Assembly: GCA_947644195.1 (NCBI GenBank)
Contig: CANRZB010000001.1
Coordinates: 1 to 64,000 of the forward strand
DNA: 64,000 bases
Direction of reading: 5' to 3'
DNA from: an uncultured Clostridium sp.
GTDB taxonomy: Bacteria > Bacillota > Clostridia > Lachnospirales > Lachnospiraceae
Shown: positions 50,071 to 59,522 of the stretch, piece after piece
Position numbering within the stretch: the stretch's first letter is position 1
How the letters are laid out: every line of letters begins with the position of its first letter
Made by a program: the position numbers and the translations under genes
Notes under the pieces: model-generated
Told to the model about the DNA's origin: nothing
The model's database searches: none
Seen by the model: the letters and a program-made list of their open reading frames with translations, nothing else

Positions 50071-50239
50071 CTATTCTGTTCCTCCCTGTTTTTTCTCTTT
50101 ATCCACAGTAAAACTTCATCTGTTACCATTCGGTATCACATAGAAAAGTAACCTTGTTCTCAGTTTCACATCACACAAGATTCAACATATGTGCGTTTAC
50201 TGTCAAACCCTCTGGGAAATGAAACTAAATTCCACTACT

Positions 50240-51016
50240 TCATCCTGGCATCGCCAAGCCACACAGTTCCAGATACCACTGAATGACCGGTTCCCCAAAT
50301 AACATCGAAAACCAAATACCAAAGGCCAGATAAGGCCCAAACGCCAGTTTTCGGTCTGCATGGAACGCCAACACCCTTACCGAGTGAATGATAGACCCTG
50401 CCACACATCCCACAATCAATGACAGAATGATTGGTAACGTCCCCAGTGCCAATCCAGCGCCTGTCATCAGCTTGGCATCGCCGCCACCCATCGCGCGGCC
50501 AACGGATAGTAGAAAAATCATCCACAAGACTGCACTGACACATACCATACCGATGAGATGATCCCGCCAATTCGGCCAATCCAATAAGGTCACAAAAATC
50601 CCCAACACCAGGATCACATAGTTTACCTTGTTAGGAATCCGTTTTGTTCGCCAATCTATTACACTTACCACAATTAGGGCGGATGTCAGGAGACAATACA
50701 CGATGCTAGTCAAATTCCAACCGTTTGCCAAGAAAACGATTACATATAATGTCCCATTCAGTCCTTCCACCAGGGGATACTGAAGTGATAATCTGGTATT
50801 ACACTTCCTGCATCTGCCCCTTAAGATCAAAAAACTAAATAGAGGAATCAGATCATACCAACGGAGTTCATATCCGCAATGCATACAATGGGAATTTGCC
50901 AAGAGTGTCTCTTTCTTTGGTTCACGGAAAATACAAACATTTAAGAAACTTCCGATTACCAGGCCGAACAGAAACAATGTTCCATATCCCAATGTCATAA
51001 AAAGCCATTCTGGCAT
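50240..51016 (-). CDS. pilD: Prepilin peptidase
   Basis: GLVIGSFLNVCIFREP, CMHCGYELRWYDLIPLFSFLILRGRCRKC, catalytic VIDWRTKRIPN and GGGDAKLM. Confidence 0.95.
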   Translation of the reverse strand: MPEWLFMTLGYGTLFLFGLVIGSFLNVCIFREPKKETLLANSHCMHCGYELRWYDLIPLFSFLILRGRCRKCNTRLSLQYPLVEGLNGTLYVIVFLANGWNLTSIVYCLLTSALIVVSVIDWRTKRIPNKVNYVILVLGIFVTLLDWPNWRDHLIGMVCVSAVLWMIFLLSVGRAMGGGDAKLMTGAGLALGTLPIILSLIVGCVAGSIIHSVRVLAFHADRKLAFGPYLAFGIWFSMLFGEPVIQWYLELCGLAMPG

Positions 51017-51116
51017 GATCTGATCTCCTATCTGTAATGCTTATCCTTTTTCATTATTATTTCAACGTCATTCAGACACACTGAAAAAATAATACCTTCA
51101 CAAGACTTGCTACTAA

Positions 51117-51620
51117 TTAATCTTCCTCAGATGCAACAAAAGATTTAGAATTCGTCTTATCTACATTACCACTTCCATCCTTAATAAGGTATATCACAGT
51201 CTTACCTGTCGTTGCATCAACAGATATGTTAATATCCTTACCAGTAAACGCTTTTGATTTTAACTGCCCCTTTAATTTTGTATTCAAAGTAGTAATATCT
51301 GTGTTTCCAGGTCTTAATTCCAATAACTCTGTCTCTGTCTTTGCATTTGTTACATCTTTCAGTTTATCAAATGTTGTGTCTCCGCCAACACATGCCTCAC
51401 CAGACTGTGCAATGGCTGATGTAACATCTGTCAACAGTGAGCTAATTACCTGCTGATCCTTGGACTGACGAGATTTCTCCATATAAGGGATAACCTGGCT
51501 GGCTACAACACCAACTAAGATCGCCATGATTGCCATAACGATGATTAACTCTACCAGAGAGAAACCTTTTTCTTCATTTTCATGTAACTGTGTTAAATAC
51601 TTCTTAATTGCCTTCTTCAT
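51117..51620 (-). CDS. pilA: Major type IV prepilin
   Basis: ENEEKG|FSLVELIIVMAIMAILVGVVASQVIPYMEKSRQSKDQQ. Confidence 0.93.
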   Translation of the reverse strand: MKKAIKKYLTQLHENEEKGFSLVELIIVMAIMAILVGVVASQVIPYMEKSRQSKDQQVISSLLTDVTSAIAQSGEACVGGDTTFDKLKDVTNAKTETELLELRPGNTDITTLNTKLKGQLKSKAFTGKDINISVDATTGKTVIYLIKDGSGNVDKTNSKSFVASEED

Positions 51621-51695
51621 AACATTTTCTCCTTTTCTTTCTATTTATTTATTACAAGCTGTCCTTGGCAAACAGCCAATAATACAAGGGTAAAG

Positions 51696-52910
51696 TTATG
51701 CATTCTCTGCCATGTTGTAAATACTGAGCATCGGCGCCATGATCGCCAACATAATCGGCACCACCAATGCTGCCATTAACACGATAATTAATGGTTCCAT
51801 GATCGCAGATACCGCCTGTGTCGCACGTTCCACCTCTTCATCGTAGTAATCTGCTACTTTCTCTAACATTTCCTCCATATTACCCGTTTCCTCACCGATC
51901 TGCATCATATGACATAATAACGGGGGGAACACTTCGGACTGCTCCAATGGCTGGGACAGCGGAACCCCTCGCTCGACCTCTGCCTTGGCATCCTCCACCA
52001 CCACCTGGACTATTCGGTTCGTCATAATCTTAGCCACAATATCAATAGCGCCTACCATGGAAATCCCTGATGCTAACAGGGTACTCAGTGTACGTGCAAG
52101 TCTGGCACAGGCCTGTTTAATAACCATGTCACCAAACACCGGAAGTTTAATGATCAAACGTCCAAAAAACTGAGCTCCCGACTCCGTTTTCATAAAAACC
52201 CGAATTCCAATCACAATGACTGCGATCACTCCTACAAATATGTACCATCTCTTAATTAACATATTGCTCATTGCCACGACAGCCAGGGTAATCGCAGGTA
52301 GTTTTCCACCAGCCTGGTCAAAGGTCTCCTGGAACGATGGCACTACCTTAACCAGCATCAGGATGACTACACCAATAATGACAACCAACAAAATAATTGG
52401 ATAAATCATTGCCTGTGTAACCATGTTTTTAATCTTGGAATCTTTTTCAAAATGTACCGCCATACGTTCTAATGCTGTCTCTAAACTACCAGATGTCTCG
52501 CCGGCCTCCACCATGTGAATCAGGATCTTTGGAAAAACATCATCCCTGGTTCCCATCGCTCCGGCCAATGTATCACCTTTCTCCACCAGCGTCCTGACCT
52601 CCGTCAGTGCATCGTGAAGTTTCTTGTTCTCTGCCTGATCTTCTAACATTTCCAGAGCCTGTATGACGGTTACGCCGGCATGAAGGATACTCTGGAACTG
52701 TTTACAGAACAAAGCCAAGTCTCCAGATTTAACTTTACCTCCAATATTAAAACTAATCTCTTTATTTAATGCATTCGGAACGTCAACCGAGATTGGTGTC
52801 AGCCCCTGCCCTTTCAGGTTTGCTCTAGCCTGATCTAGATTATTCGCTTCAATGATGCCCTTCTTTTGCTTACCGGAATCATCCACCGCAACATAAGCAA
52901 ACTCTGCCAT
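51696..52910 (-). CDS. pilC: Type IV pilus inner-membrane platform protein (PilC/GspF)
   Basis: FAYVAVDDSGKQKKGIIEANNLDQARANLKGQGL, FCKQFQSILHAGVTVIQALEMLE, VEAGETSGSLETALERMA, MMQIGEETGNMEEMLEKVADYYDEEVE. Confidence 0.95.
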   Translation of the reverse strand: MAEFAYVAVDDSGKQKKGIIEANNLDQARANLKGQGLTPISVDVPNALNKEISFNIGGKVKSGDLALFCKQFQSILHAGVTVIQALEMLEDQAENKKLHDALTEVRTLVEKGDTLAGAMGTRDDVFPKILIHMVEAGETSGSLETALERMAVHFEKDSKIKNMVTQAMIYPIILLVVIIGVVILMLVKVVPSFQETFDQAGGKLPAITLAVVAMSNMLIKRWYIFVGVIAVIVIGIRVFMKTESGAQFFGRLIIKLPVFGDMVIKQACARLARTLSTLLASGISMVGAIDIVAKIMTNRIVQVVVEDAKAEVERGVPLSQPLEQSEVFPPLLCHMMQIGEETGNMEEMLEKVADYYDEEVERATQAVSAIMEPLIIVLMAALVVPIMLAIMAPMLSIYNMAENA

Positions 52911-53039
52911 GTGCCTCACCTATTCCTTCCCTGAAACCTTAAGTTCTTACTTCGATTATCTTATCTTCCAAATCTTCCTGCCAAATTTTCTGACACTCTT
53001 TTGACACGAAGATCATATTTTGTTCATAATTTATTAAAA

Positions 53040-53045
53040 ATTATA
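53040..53045 (-). promoter_or_regulatory. Candidate extended -10 element upstream of pilC
   Basis: Minus strand TGTTATAAT in the ~240-bp pilT-pilC gap. Confidence 0.35.
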
Positions 53046-53157
53046 ACACATTAGACTGGTTTTTTTTACATTTTTCTTGACCACTTTGTTATTTTTGTCA
53101 GTATTACACAGATTACTTGCGGTTGAATTAGCAAAAATGACGAAGAAAACATTGCAT

Positions 53158-54219
53158 TTAGAATAGTTTTTTGCGTAATGTGTCTGGATCCTGTGCAAAC
53201 TCAACTGCCTGCGTGGAATCAATCCTGCCATCCATGAAAAGTTTGAAGATTGCATCATCCATCGTAATCATACCCAAATTCTTGCTGGTCTGAATGGATG
53301 AACTGATCTGATGAGTCTTATTCTCACGAATCAGGTTCTGGATCGCCGGTGTCGTATGCATGATCTCGAACGCAGCCACACGTCCTTTCCCATCCGTTGT
53401 AGGAATCAACGATTGAGAGATAACGGAAATCAATACATTCCCCAGCTGCACACGAATCTGCTGCTGTTGATGCGGCGGAAAAACGTCAATCACACGGTCC
53501 ACCGTAGCCGCTGCGCCAATCGTATGCAGGGTAGAGAACACCAGATGGCCTGTCTCAGCGGCAGTAATCGCCGATTGGATTGTCTCCAGGTCACGCATCT
53601 CACCAACCAGAATAACATCCGGGTCTTCACGGAGCGCAGCGCGCAAACCATTGGCAAAAGACATGGTATCCATTCCAACCTCACGCTGGTTGATAATGGA
53701 ACTCTGGTGAAAATGCTCGTACTCGATCGGGTCCTCCATCGTTATAATATGTTCACAGCGTTCCCGGTTAATAATATCAATTAGGGATGCCAATGTCGTA
53801 GATTTACCACTACCGGTCGGCCCCGTTACCAACACCAAGCCACGTTTCTTTTTGGTCAGTTCCACAACAGACGGCGGCAAGCCGAGTGCATCCGCACTGG
53901 GAATCTCCGTACTGATCAGACGAATTACCGTACCCAGCGCTCCCTTCTGCTTCAGTACGTTTACACGGAATCGGCCATTGCCGGGAATGGCATGGGAGAA
54001 ATCCGCCTCTCCCTCTGCTTCCAGGCTATCCCGTAGCCGCTCCGGCACCATCGGCATAATCAATTCCGCTGTGTCCGCAGGAGTTAGCGGCTCTCTGGTA
54101 ATTTTCTGCAATGTGCCATGAACACGACATTTTGCTTCTGTACCTGCAGCCACATGCAGATCGGACGCTCCGATCTTACGTGCCTGTGCCAACAAGTCGT
54201 TGATTGTAAAACTTAGCAT
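53158..54219 (-). CDS. pilT: Type IV pilus retraction ATPase PilT
   Basis: GASDLHVAAG, GLVLVTGPTGSGKSTTLASLID, ALREDPDVILVGEMRDLETIQSAITAAETGHLVFSTLHT. Confidence 0.95.
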   Translation of the reverse strand: MLSFTINDLLAQARKIGASDLHVAAGTEAKCRVHGTLQKITREPLTPADTAELIMPMVPERLRDSLEAEGEADFSHAIPGNGRFRVNVLKQKGALGTVIRLISTEIPSADALGLPPSVVELTKKKRGLVLVTGPTGSGKSTTLASLIDIINRERCEHIITMEDPIEYEHFHQSSIINQREVGMDTMSFANGLRAALREDPDVILVGEMRDLETIQSAITAAETGHLVFSTLHTIGAAATVDRVIDVFPPHQQQQIRVQLGNVLISVISQSLIPTTDGKGRVAAFEIMHTTPAIQNLIRENKTHQISSSIQTSKNLGMITMDDAIFKLFMDGRIDSTQAVEFAQDPDTLRKKLF

Positions 54220-54405
54220 ATTTTTGTCCCCCATTCATTATTTCATTCCCGTGCCCGGATGATTGCATAACATTCCATTCCATGCCATATCAGCAACGGC
54301 TTAACATCCGTATATTTATTACGCAAATACACTGCTGAGTCACACCTATATCATGGAATAATGAAACAACCCAATACCTTCTCAGACTACGGAATTTTGA
54401 TCTTA

Positions 54406-56145
54406 CTACTCATCACCATAGGCCACACGATGTACCTCTTCAACCGTTGTGACACCTTGCAATACATATTGATTTGCAGACGTTACCAACGTCTTCATCC
54501 CTTCTCTGATTGCCTGATTCTCAATCTCCTCTGCTGATCCTCCCCGGACAATGACACGTTTGATCATATTGGATACCGGCAGGATCTCATAGATACCAAT
54601 ACGCCCCTGATAACCGGCACCGCCACACTGCATACAGTCCCCACCTCTGTTTGCCTCTGGCACCAGGATTTCCCTGCTTCGGAATTCCGGCCGAATATGC
54701 ATCTCCTCTTTTTCCAAATCAGTCAAAGGCACCATCTTTTTACACGCCGGACAAACCCGGCGCAACAAACGCTGCGCAATAACTCCAATCAATGCATCTG
54801 CTATCATGTAGCTCTCAATATCCATATCTGCCAGACGGGTAATGGTGCTGGCAGCACTATTCGTATGCAGTGTACTAACCACCAAATGACCCGTAATCGA
54901 AGCCTCTACCGCAATACTAGCTGTCTCCTGGTCTCGGATCTCACCGATCATGATAATGTCCGGATCCTGTCGCAAAATAGAACGGAGAGCAGAAGCAAAC
55001 GTCAGCCCTGCCTTTGGATTGGTCTGCACCTGGTTAATCCCGGCAAGATTTGCCTCCACCGGATCCTCTACAGTAATAATATTTACCCCGACGGTATTCA
55101 ATTCACTTAACGCCGTATATAAGGTAGTGGATTTACCACTACCAGTCGGCCCGGTTACCAGAATAATCCCATGTGGATGGGAAAGGATCTTGTCAAATTT
55201 GATCAGATCCTCCGGCTGGAACCCGAGATCTTTCTTATCCCTGGTCAACGCTTTCTTTTGCGTCAAACGCATTACGACTTTCTCACCATATACAGTTGGC
55301 AGGTTGGACACACGGAGATCGTATTCCTGACGATCCACCACTACGCTCATACGGCCGTCCTGCGGTTTCCTCTTTTCAGAAATATCCATACCGCTGACAA
55401 TTTTGATACGGGCAACCAAAGCCGGAAACAAGGTAATATCATGTTTCATCGCTTCCTGTAACACACCGTCAATACGGAAGCGGATACGAAGCTGTGTCTC
55501 CATTGGTTCAAAATGAATATCACTGGCCCTTCTATGTACTGCCTGCTCCACAATCTGATTCAGCAGTCGGACAATCGGAGCCTGTTTGATCTCCTCGGAC
55601 TCTTCCTCCTTCTGCCCCCGGTTTCCATACCGTTCATTGTGTTCCTGCGTGAACTGATCCGCCATCTTCATCGCTTCTGCGTTTCCAAAGTAACGGTCCA
55701 GAGCCTGCGCCACATCTGCAACAGTGGTAACCTTCGCCTCAATTTGCAGGCCCGTCACAATGGATAAATCGTCGATCGCCGCCAGATCCATCGGATCACT
55801 CATGGCTACTCTGACAACATTGGCATTCCCCGGCAAAAATTCGTATGGCATCAGCATATACTTGCGCAACATTCTCTCGTCCACCAATGCCAATACCTGA
55901 TCCTCAATATGATAATCAGACAGCTTAACTCGCTCCATATTCAACTGCTGGCATAAAGCATCCGCAATTCCATCCTCGGATACCATTCCCAACTCTACCA
56001 AAGTCACACCCAGTTTCTGGCGGACATCACTCTGCTGTTGTGCCTGCAACGCCTCCTGAAGCTGCTCTCTGGTAATGAGGCCTGCATCAATCAACAAATC
56101 TCCTAACCGTCTTTTACGGCGTCCTCTGGAACTAAAACTATCCAT
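54406..56145 (-). CDS. pilB: Type IV pilus extension ATPase PilB with MshEN-like N-terminal domain
   Basis: RLGDLLIDAGLITREQLQEALQAQ / KLGVTLVELGMVSEDGIADALCQQ N-terminal repeats; GPTGSGKSTTLYTAL, ILRQDPDIIMIGEIRDQETASIAVEASITGHLVVSTLHTNSA; tetracysteine C-terminal Zn site. Confidence 0.95.
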   Translation of the reverse strand: MDSFSSRGRRKRRLGDLLIDAGLITREQLQEALQAQQQSDVRQKLGVTLVELGMVSEDGIADALCQQLNMERVKLSDYHIEDQVLALVDERMLRKYMLMPYEFLPGNANVVRVAMSDPMDLAAIDDLSIVTGLQIEAKVTTVADVAQALDRYFGNAEAMKMADQFTQEHNERYGNRGQKEEESEEIKQAPIVRLLNQIVEQAVHRRASDIHFEPMETQLRIRFRIDGVLQEAMKHDITLFPALVARIKIVSGMDISEKRKPQDGRMSVVVDRQEYDLRVSNLPTVYGEKVVMRLTQKKALTRDKKDLGFQPEDLIKFDKILSHPHGIILVTGPTGSGKSTTLYTALSELNTVGVNIITVEDPVEANLAGINQVQTNPKAGLTFASALRSILRQDPDIIMIGEIRDQETASIAVEASITGHLVVSTLHTNSAASTITRLADMDIESYMIADALIGVIAQRLLRRVCPACKKMVPLTDLEKEEMHIRPEFRSREILVPEANRGGDCMQCGGAGYQGRIGIYEILPVSNMIKRVIVRGGSAEEIENQAIREGMKTLVTSANQYVLQGVTTVEEVHRVAYGDE

Positions 56146-56248
56146 AGTCCCCTCCTTCACTATCGTAATCTATCTATTAACGATCTCAGGGCATACAAAT
56201 CCCCAATTTTAACGATCCCTTTCTACAATTATAGTTAATTTTCTAAAA

Positions 56249-56740
56249 TTACGCAATACCCAACTGTCGGAAATACTGGGGAATCATTTCATCCCATGCA
56301 AATTCCAACTGCTTATCCATGGTAAATTCTGGATAGGCCACTCCGGTTACCACTGACAGATGATCCTGCTCATACCGGAAATTCAAAACCAAATCCGGGC
56401 GGTACTGCTGATACAGATCCGCCAGCCCCCTCTGTCCCAATATTTCTGCTGCCCAGCCAGTATCTGCTTTGAGAATTATTTTCATCAATGATGGCGTCTT
56501 ATCGCCTTTGATATAGGAAAATACGGTCGGTTTCATTTCTGACCACCGGACCCATTCTGACAGCAAGGCATCTTCTGCCAGCACATCACTGTCGTACCAT
56601 GCAGTATTCCGGCGTCCCCGCAGAGACATGGAAGCATAGGTGGTAATCTCCGCACTTTCCAGACAAAAGTGGTCAAAACTGTCTCGTACCAGCAAATGCA
56701 CCATCGCTAATTTAATATCAGAAATTTCTAATAAAATCAT
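56249..56740 (-). CDS. Conserved hypothetical protein (possibly DUF5721-like)
   Basis: ORF upstream of pilB with RBS AAGGA; family name recalled from memory and unverified. Confidence 0.55.
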   Translation of the reverse strand: MILLEISDIKLAMVHLLVRDSFDHFCLESAEITTYASMSLRGRRNTAWYDSDVLAEDALLSEWVRWSEMKPTVFSYIKGDKTPSLMKIILKADTGWAAEILGQRGLADLYQQYRPDLVLNFRYEQDHLSVVTGVAYPEFTMDKQLEFAWDEMIPQYFRQLGIA

Positions 56741-57020
56741 AAAATCCTTCTTTCTGTACATACTATTCCCACGACCAATGTACCGCCAGAAAATCTTCTT
56801 TTCATTTCATGGATTTCTGCGGAAACAGACATTTGGTCTTTTTCATAGAGGACACGCAGGCATCCTCTCACTGTCAATGCCTGCTGTTCACATGCATTGT
56901 GGCAAAGACAGCGAAAACTGGCTAAATCAAAGAGAAATCTGACGATTTAACCAATTTGCTGTTTTTGTCACAATTTAATAGACAGTGAAAAAACAAACAT
57001 GGAAACGAGGTGAATGATTT

Positions 57021-57215
57021 ATGAAAAAAGATGCAAAAAGTTTAAAAGCCGTTGCGGAACATTGTACCCGCTTCAGCCCAAGTGACTGCAAAAACTGTGA
57101 CTGTTCCAATTCTACAGCCAGCGGGGTGACCTGCAAAAACTGCAAGCACTATGAGGAAAAAGATGTCTGTGATCTGGATCTGTACCAGGAGATCATGAAA
57201 AACCATCATCTGTAA
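57021..57215 (+). CDS. Small Cys-rich protein, 64 aa
   Basis: Seven Cys in 64 aa (CKNCDC...CKNCKHYEEKDVC), GAGGTGAATG RBS, followed by a strong terminator. Confidence 0.65.
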   Translation: MKKDAKSLKAVAEHCTRFSPSDCKNCDCSNSTASGVTCKNCKHYEEKDVCDLDLYQEIMKNHHL

Positions 57216-57308
57216 AGACTAACCCTCACCGGCACTGGTACAACAGGTATTACTACCTGGATGCAGCAATCCATTTTTCGTCCAGGCATGCAGTAAAGCA
57301 AAATCCAT

Positions 57309-57353
57309 CCCTTGACGCAGAGTGCCAAATGGGATCTTTCTCTGCGTCAAGGG
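57309..57353 (+). terminator. Strong (probably bidirectional) terminator
   Basis: CCCTTGACGCAGAG / CTCTGCGTCAAGGG 14-bp stem with T tail on +; lies between convergent genes. Confidence 0.85.
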
Positions 57354-57363
57354 GATTTTTATA

Positions 57364-59286
57364 TTAACGACTTACATATACCACCACCGACCGGGGCGGC
57401 ACCACAGTTTTTCGTTGAATCCCCATCTGTTTCCGCCTCTTTTTCGTTTTCTTTTTCGGCTTATGGGGCGGCAATTCTGAAAATGTTTCATCATAGGTTT
57501 CCAGATATACATGCCATTCATTTCCATCTGGCAGCATGGGAAGATCAAAAGACTTTGTCTCCCAAAACATATTAAAAATGATATAAATAGAATCTGCCGG
57601 CTCTCCTTTTTCATCAGTCACGTATCTTCCACTAATGAGAATCCCCAACATTCGACTATAATTCGAAAAATCTGGACGCCAGGTCTCCAATCCATGCGCC
57701 GAGAGATCAGGCACACCACAGGAAATCGTATCCATCAGATGCATCTGTCTTCCCTGATGCAAAACCGGGTTTTCCCGACGAAAGGCAATCAACCGTTTCA
57801 CATAATCATGAATCTGTGTTTTCTGTTTTGATTCCCTCCAATTTAACCAGGTCAATGCATCGTCATGACAATATGGATTATTATTGCCCTCCTGTGTATT
57901 GCCAAATTCATCCCCCGCCAGAATCATCGGAGTTCCCTGACTGAACAACAGCATCAAAAAGGCGTTTCGGATCTGGCGCATCCGCTGGCTAACTACCGCC
58001 TGTTTTCGGCTCTTTCCCTCCACGCCGCAATTCCAACTATAATTAAATTCTGTACCATCCCTGTTATGTTCTCCGTTCGACTCATTGTGTTTGATATCAT
58101 AGGAGACAAGATCCATCATCGTAAAACCGTTGACATGTGTCATATAATTAATGACATCTGCCCCCTGCGGCTTATAATAAAACCGCCGGAAGAAAGATTC
58201 GGTCTGACCTTCATCGCTCTTTAAGAAACGTCTGGCATCATTCATAAAGCCATCGTTATACTCTGCGAGCGCATTTTCCTCATGATGCACACCGGCATCA
58301 GAAAGCGCCTGGGCATCCCAGTAGGAAGCCAGCATCTTTACTCCTGAGAGAATGGGATCCGAGGCAAGGGAAAGAGATGGCATTACCTCCGTGTTGACAC
58401 GAAATCCATCTACATGATAGTTCAAAACCCAACTCCGAAGACAATCAATCATGAGGGCAGGATTTGTTCCAGGCAGAAAATAAAAATCTAACAAAACCTC
58501 AATTCCAGCCAAATGTAAAGCTTTAATCAGAGACTTCAGTTCCTGGTCCGCCTGTTCCACGTCACTGCTGTAGGAAACTTTCGGTGCAAAATAATAGGTT
58601 TCCGATGCACCATATCCCCAATAATTTAACGTCTGTAAATCTGCTTCCACTTCCCCGCCCGGCTGATAAGATGGCTGTATCTCCTGGAATTCATAAGCTG
58701 GCAACAGCAATACCCCATTGATCCCCAGATCCTGAAGATATGGAATTTTTTGCCGAAGACCTTCAAATGTTCCCGGATGCTTGACACGAGATGTAGCATG
58801 ACGTGTATAGCCTCGAACATGCAACTGATATAGAATCATTTCAGAAAAAGGAATATGCAGTGGATGATCCGTATCCCAGTCAAAATCCCGCAAACAGATC
58901 CGTCCTCTTGTCGAAACACCTGAATTTCGCCTGCCCCAGACATTACGGCCAGTGACGGCAGCGGCATACGGATCCACAAGATCTTCCCCATCTGCTTCAT
59001 ACAAATATTCATATTCGTCTGTCAGAATCTGAGATAAGGATGCAGCAGATTCGTTAGAAGAAAGTTGACTCTCTAAGTGTAATAGAACAAAGTATACGCT
59101 GCCGACACGGTATTCATCGGTTAAAGGAATCCGATATTCCGGCTCCGGTTCTCCCAACCGGTATAATTTCAAAAAACATCGTTTCCTGTCTGGTAGATAG
59201 ATCGCAAACTGAACATCATCCTGGACCCTGGTCACTCCCAGCGGCAACGCATGACCGGGTTTTATCTTAAATTTTTGTTTTTTCAT
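57364..59286 (-). CDS. GlgX/isoamylase-like GH13 protein, probable pseudoenzyme
   Basis: CBM48-like N-terminus; GlgX family context motifs (YQLHVRGYTRH, MDLVSYDIKHNESNGEHNRDGTEFNYSWNCGVEG, AGDEFGNTQEGNNNPYCHDDALTWLNW) but catalytic motifs altered (see findings). Confidence 0.85.
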   Translation of the reverse strand: MKKQKFKIKPGHALPLGVTRVQDDVQFAIYLPDRKRCFLKLYRLGEPEPEYRIPLTDEYRVGSVYFVLLHLESQLSSNESAASLSQILTDEYEYLYEADGEDLVDPYAAAVTGRNVWGRRNSGVSTRGRICLRDFDWDTDHPLHIPFSEMILYQLHVRGYTRHATSRVKHPGTFEGLRQKIPYLQDLGINGVLLLPAYEFQEIQPSYQPGGEVEADLQTLNYWGYGASETYYFAPKVSYSSDVEQADQELKSLIKALHLAGIEVLLDFYFLPGTNPALMIDCLRSWVLNYHVDGFRVNTEVMPSLSLASDPILSGVKMLASYWDAQALSDAGVHHEENALAEYNDGFMNDARRFLKSDEGQTESFFRRFYYKPQGADVINYMTHVNGFTMMDLVSYDIKHNESNGEHNRDGTEFNYSWNCGVEGKSRKQAVVSQRMRQIRNAFLMLLFSQGTPMILAGDEFGNTQEGNNNPYCHDDALTWLNWRESKQKTQIHDYVKRLIAFRRENPVLHQGRQMHLMDTISCGVPDLSAHGLETWRPDFSNYSRMLGILISGRYVTDEKGEPADSIYIIFNMFWETKSFDLPMLPDGNEWHVYLETYDETFSELPPHKPKKKTKKRRKQMGIQRKTVVPPRSVVVYVSR

Positions 59287-59454
59287 TTCATTGCTCCATT
59301 CTATCCAGTAATTAAAACATATTTATCATCATGCTTGAAATGCCACCACCGCTCACGAAACAGAGCTGGTTTCCTGACATGTAAAATTCAATGTCTTTTG
59401 ACAATGAATAGTACCATTTTATCATAAGCCCCATAGGGTTTCAACAAAAAAACC

Positions 59455-59482
59455 TTGCAAATCAGTTTAATTCCTGTAAAAT
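59455..59482 (+). promoter_or_regulatory. Candidate sigma-A promoter for the ABC-F gene
   Basis: TTGCAA - 16 nt - TAAAAT about 40 bp upstream of the start codon. Confidence 0.45.
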
Positions 59483-59522
59483 AGTAGACGAACTAAAATA
59501 CCGTGAAGAAATGAGGTTTATT

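Noticed and set aside
53034-53258. 74-aa minus-strand ORF in the pilT-pilC gap
   Set aside because: Overlaps the pilT 3' end in another frame; the remainder is A/T-rich intergenic sequence.
56760-57020. Possible c-di-GMP riboswitch between the divergent 64-aa gene and the pil locus
   Set aside because: I looked for the GEMM-I core (GGGACGCAAAGCC, GNRA tetraloop and receptor) on both strands and found only weak fragments such as GGCAAAGACAGC; not supportable without a covariance-model search.
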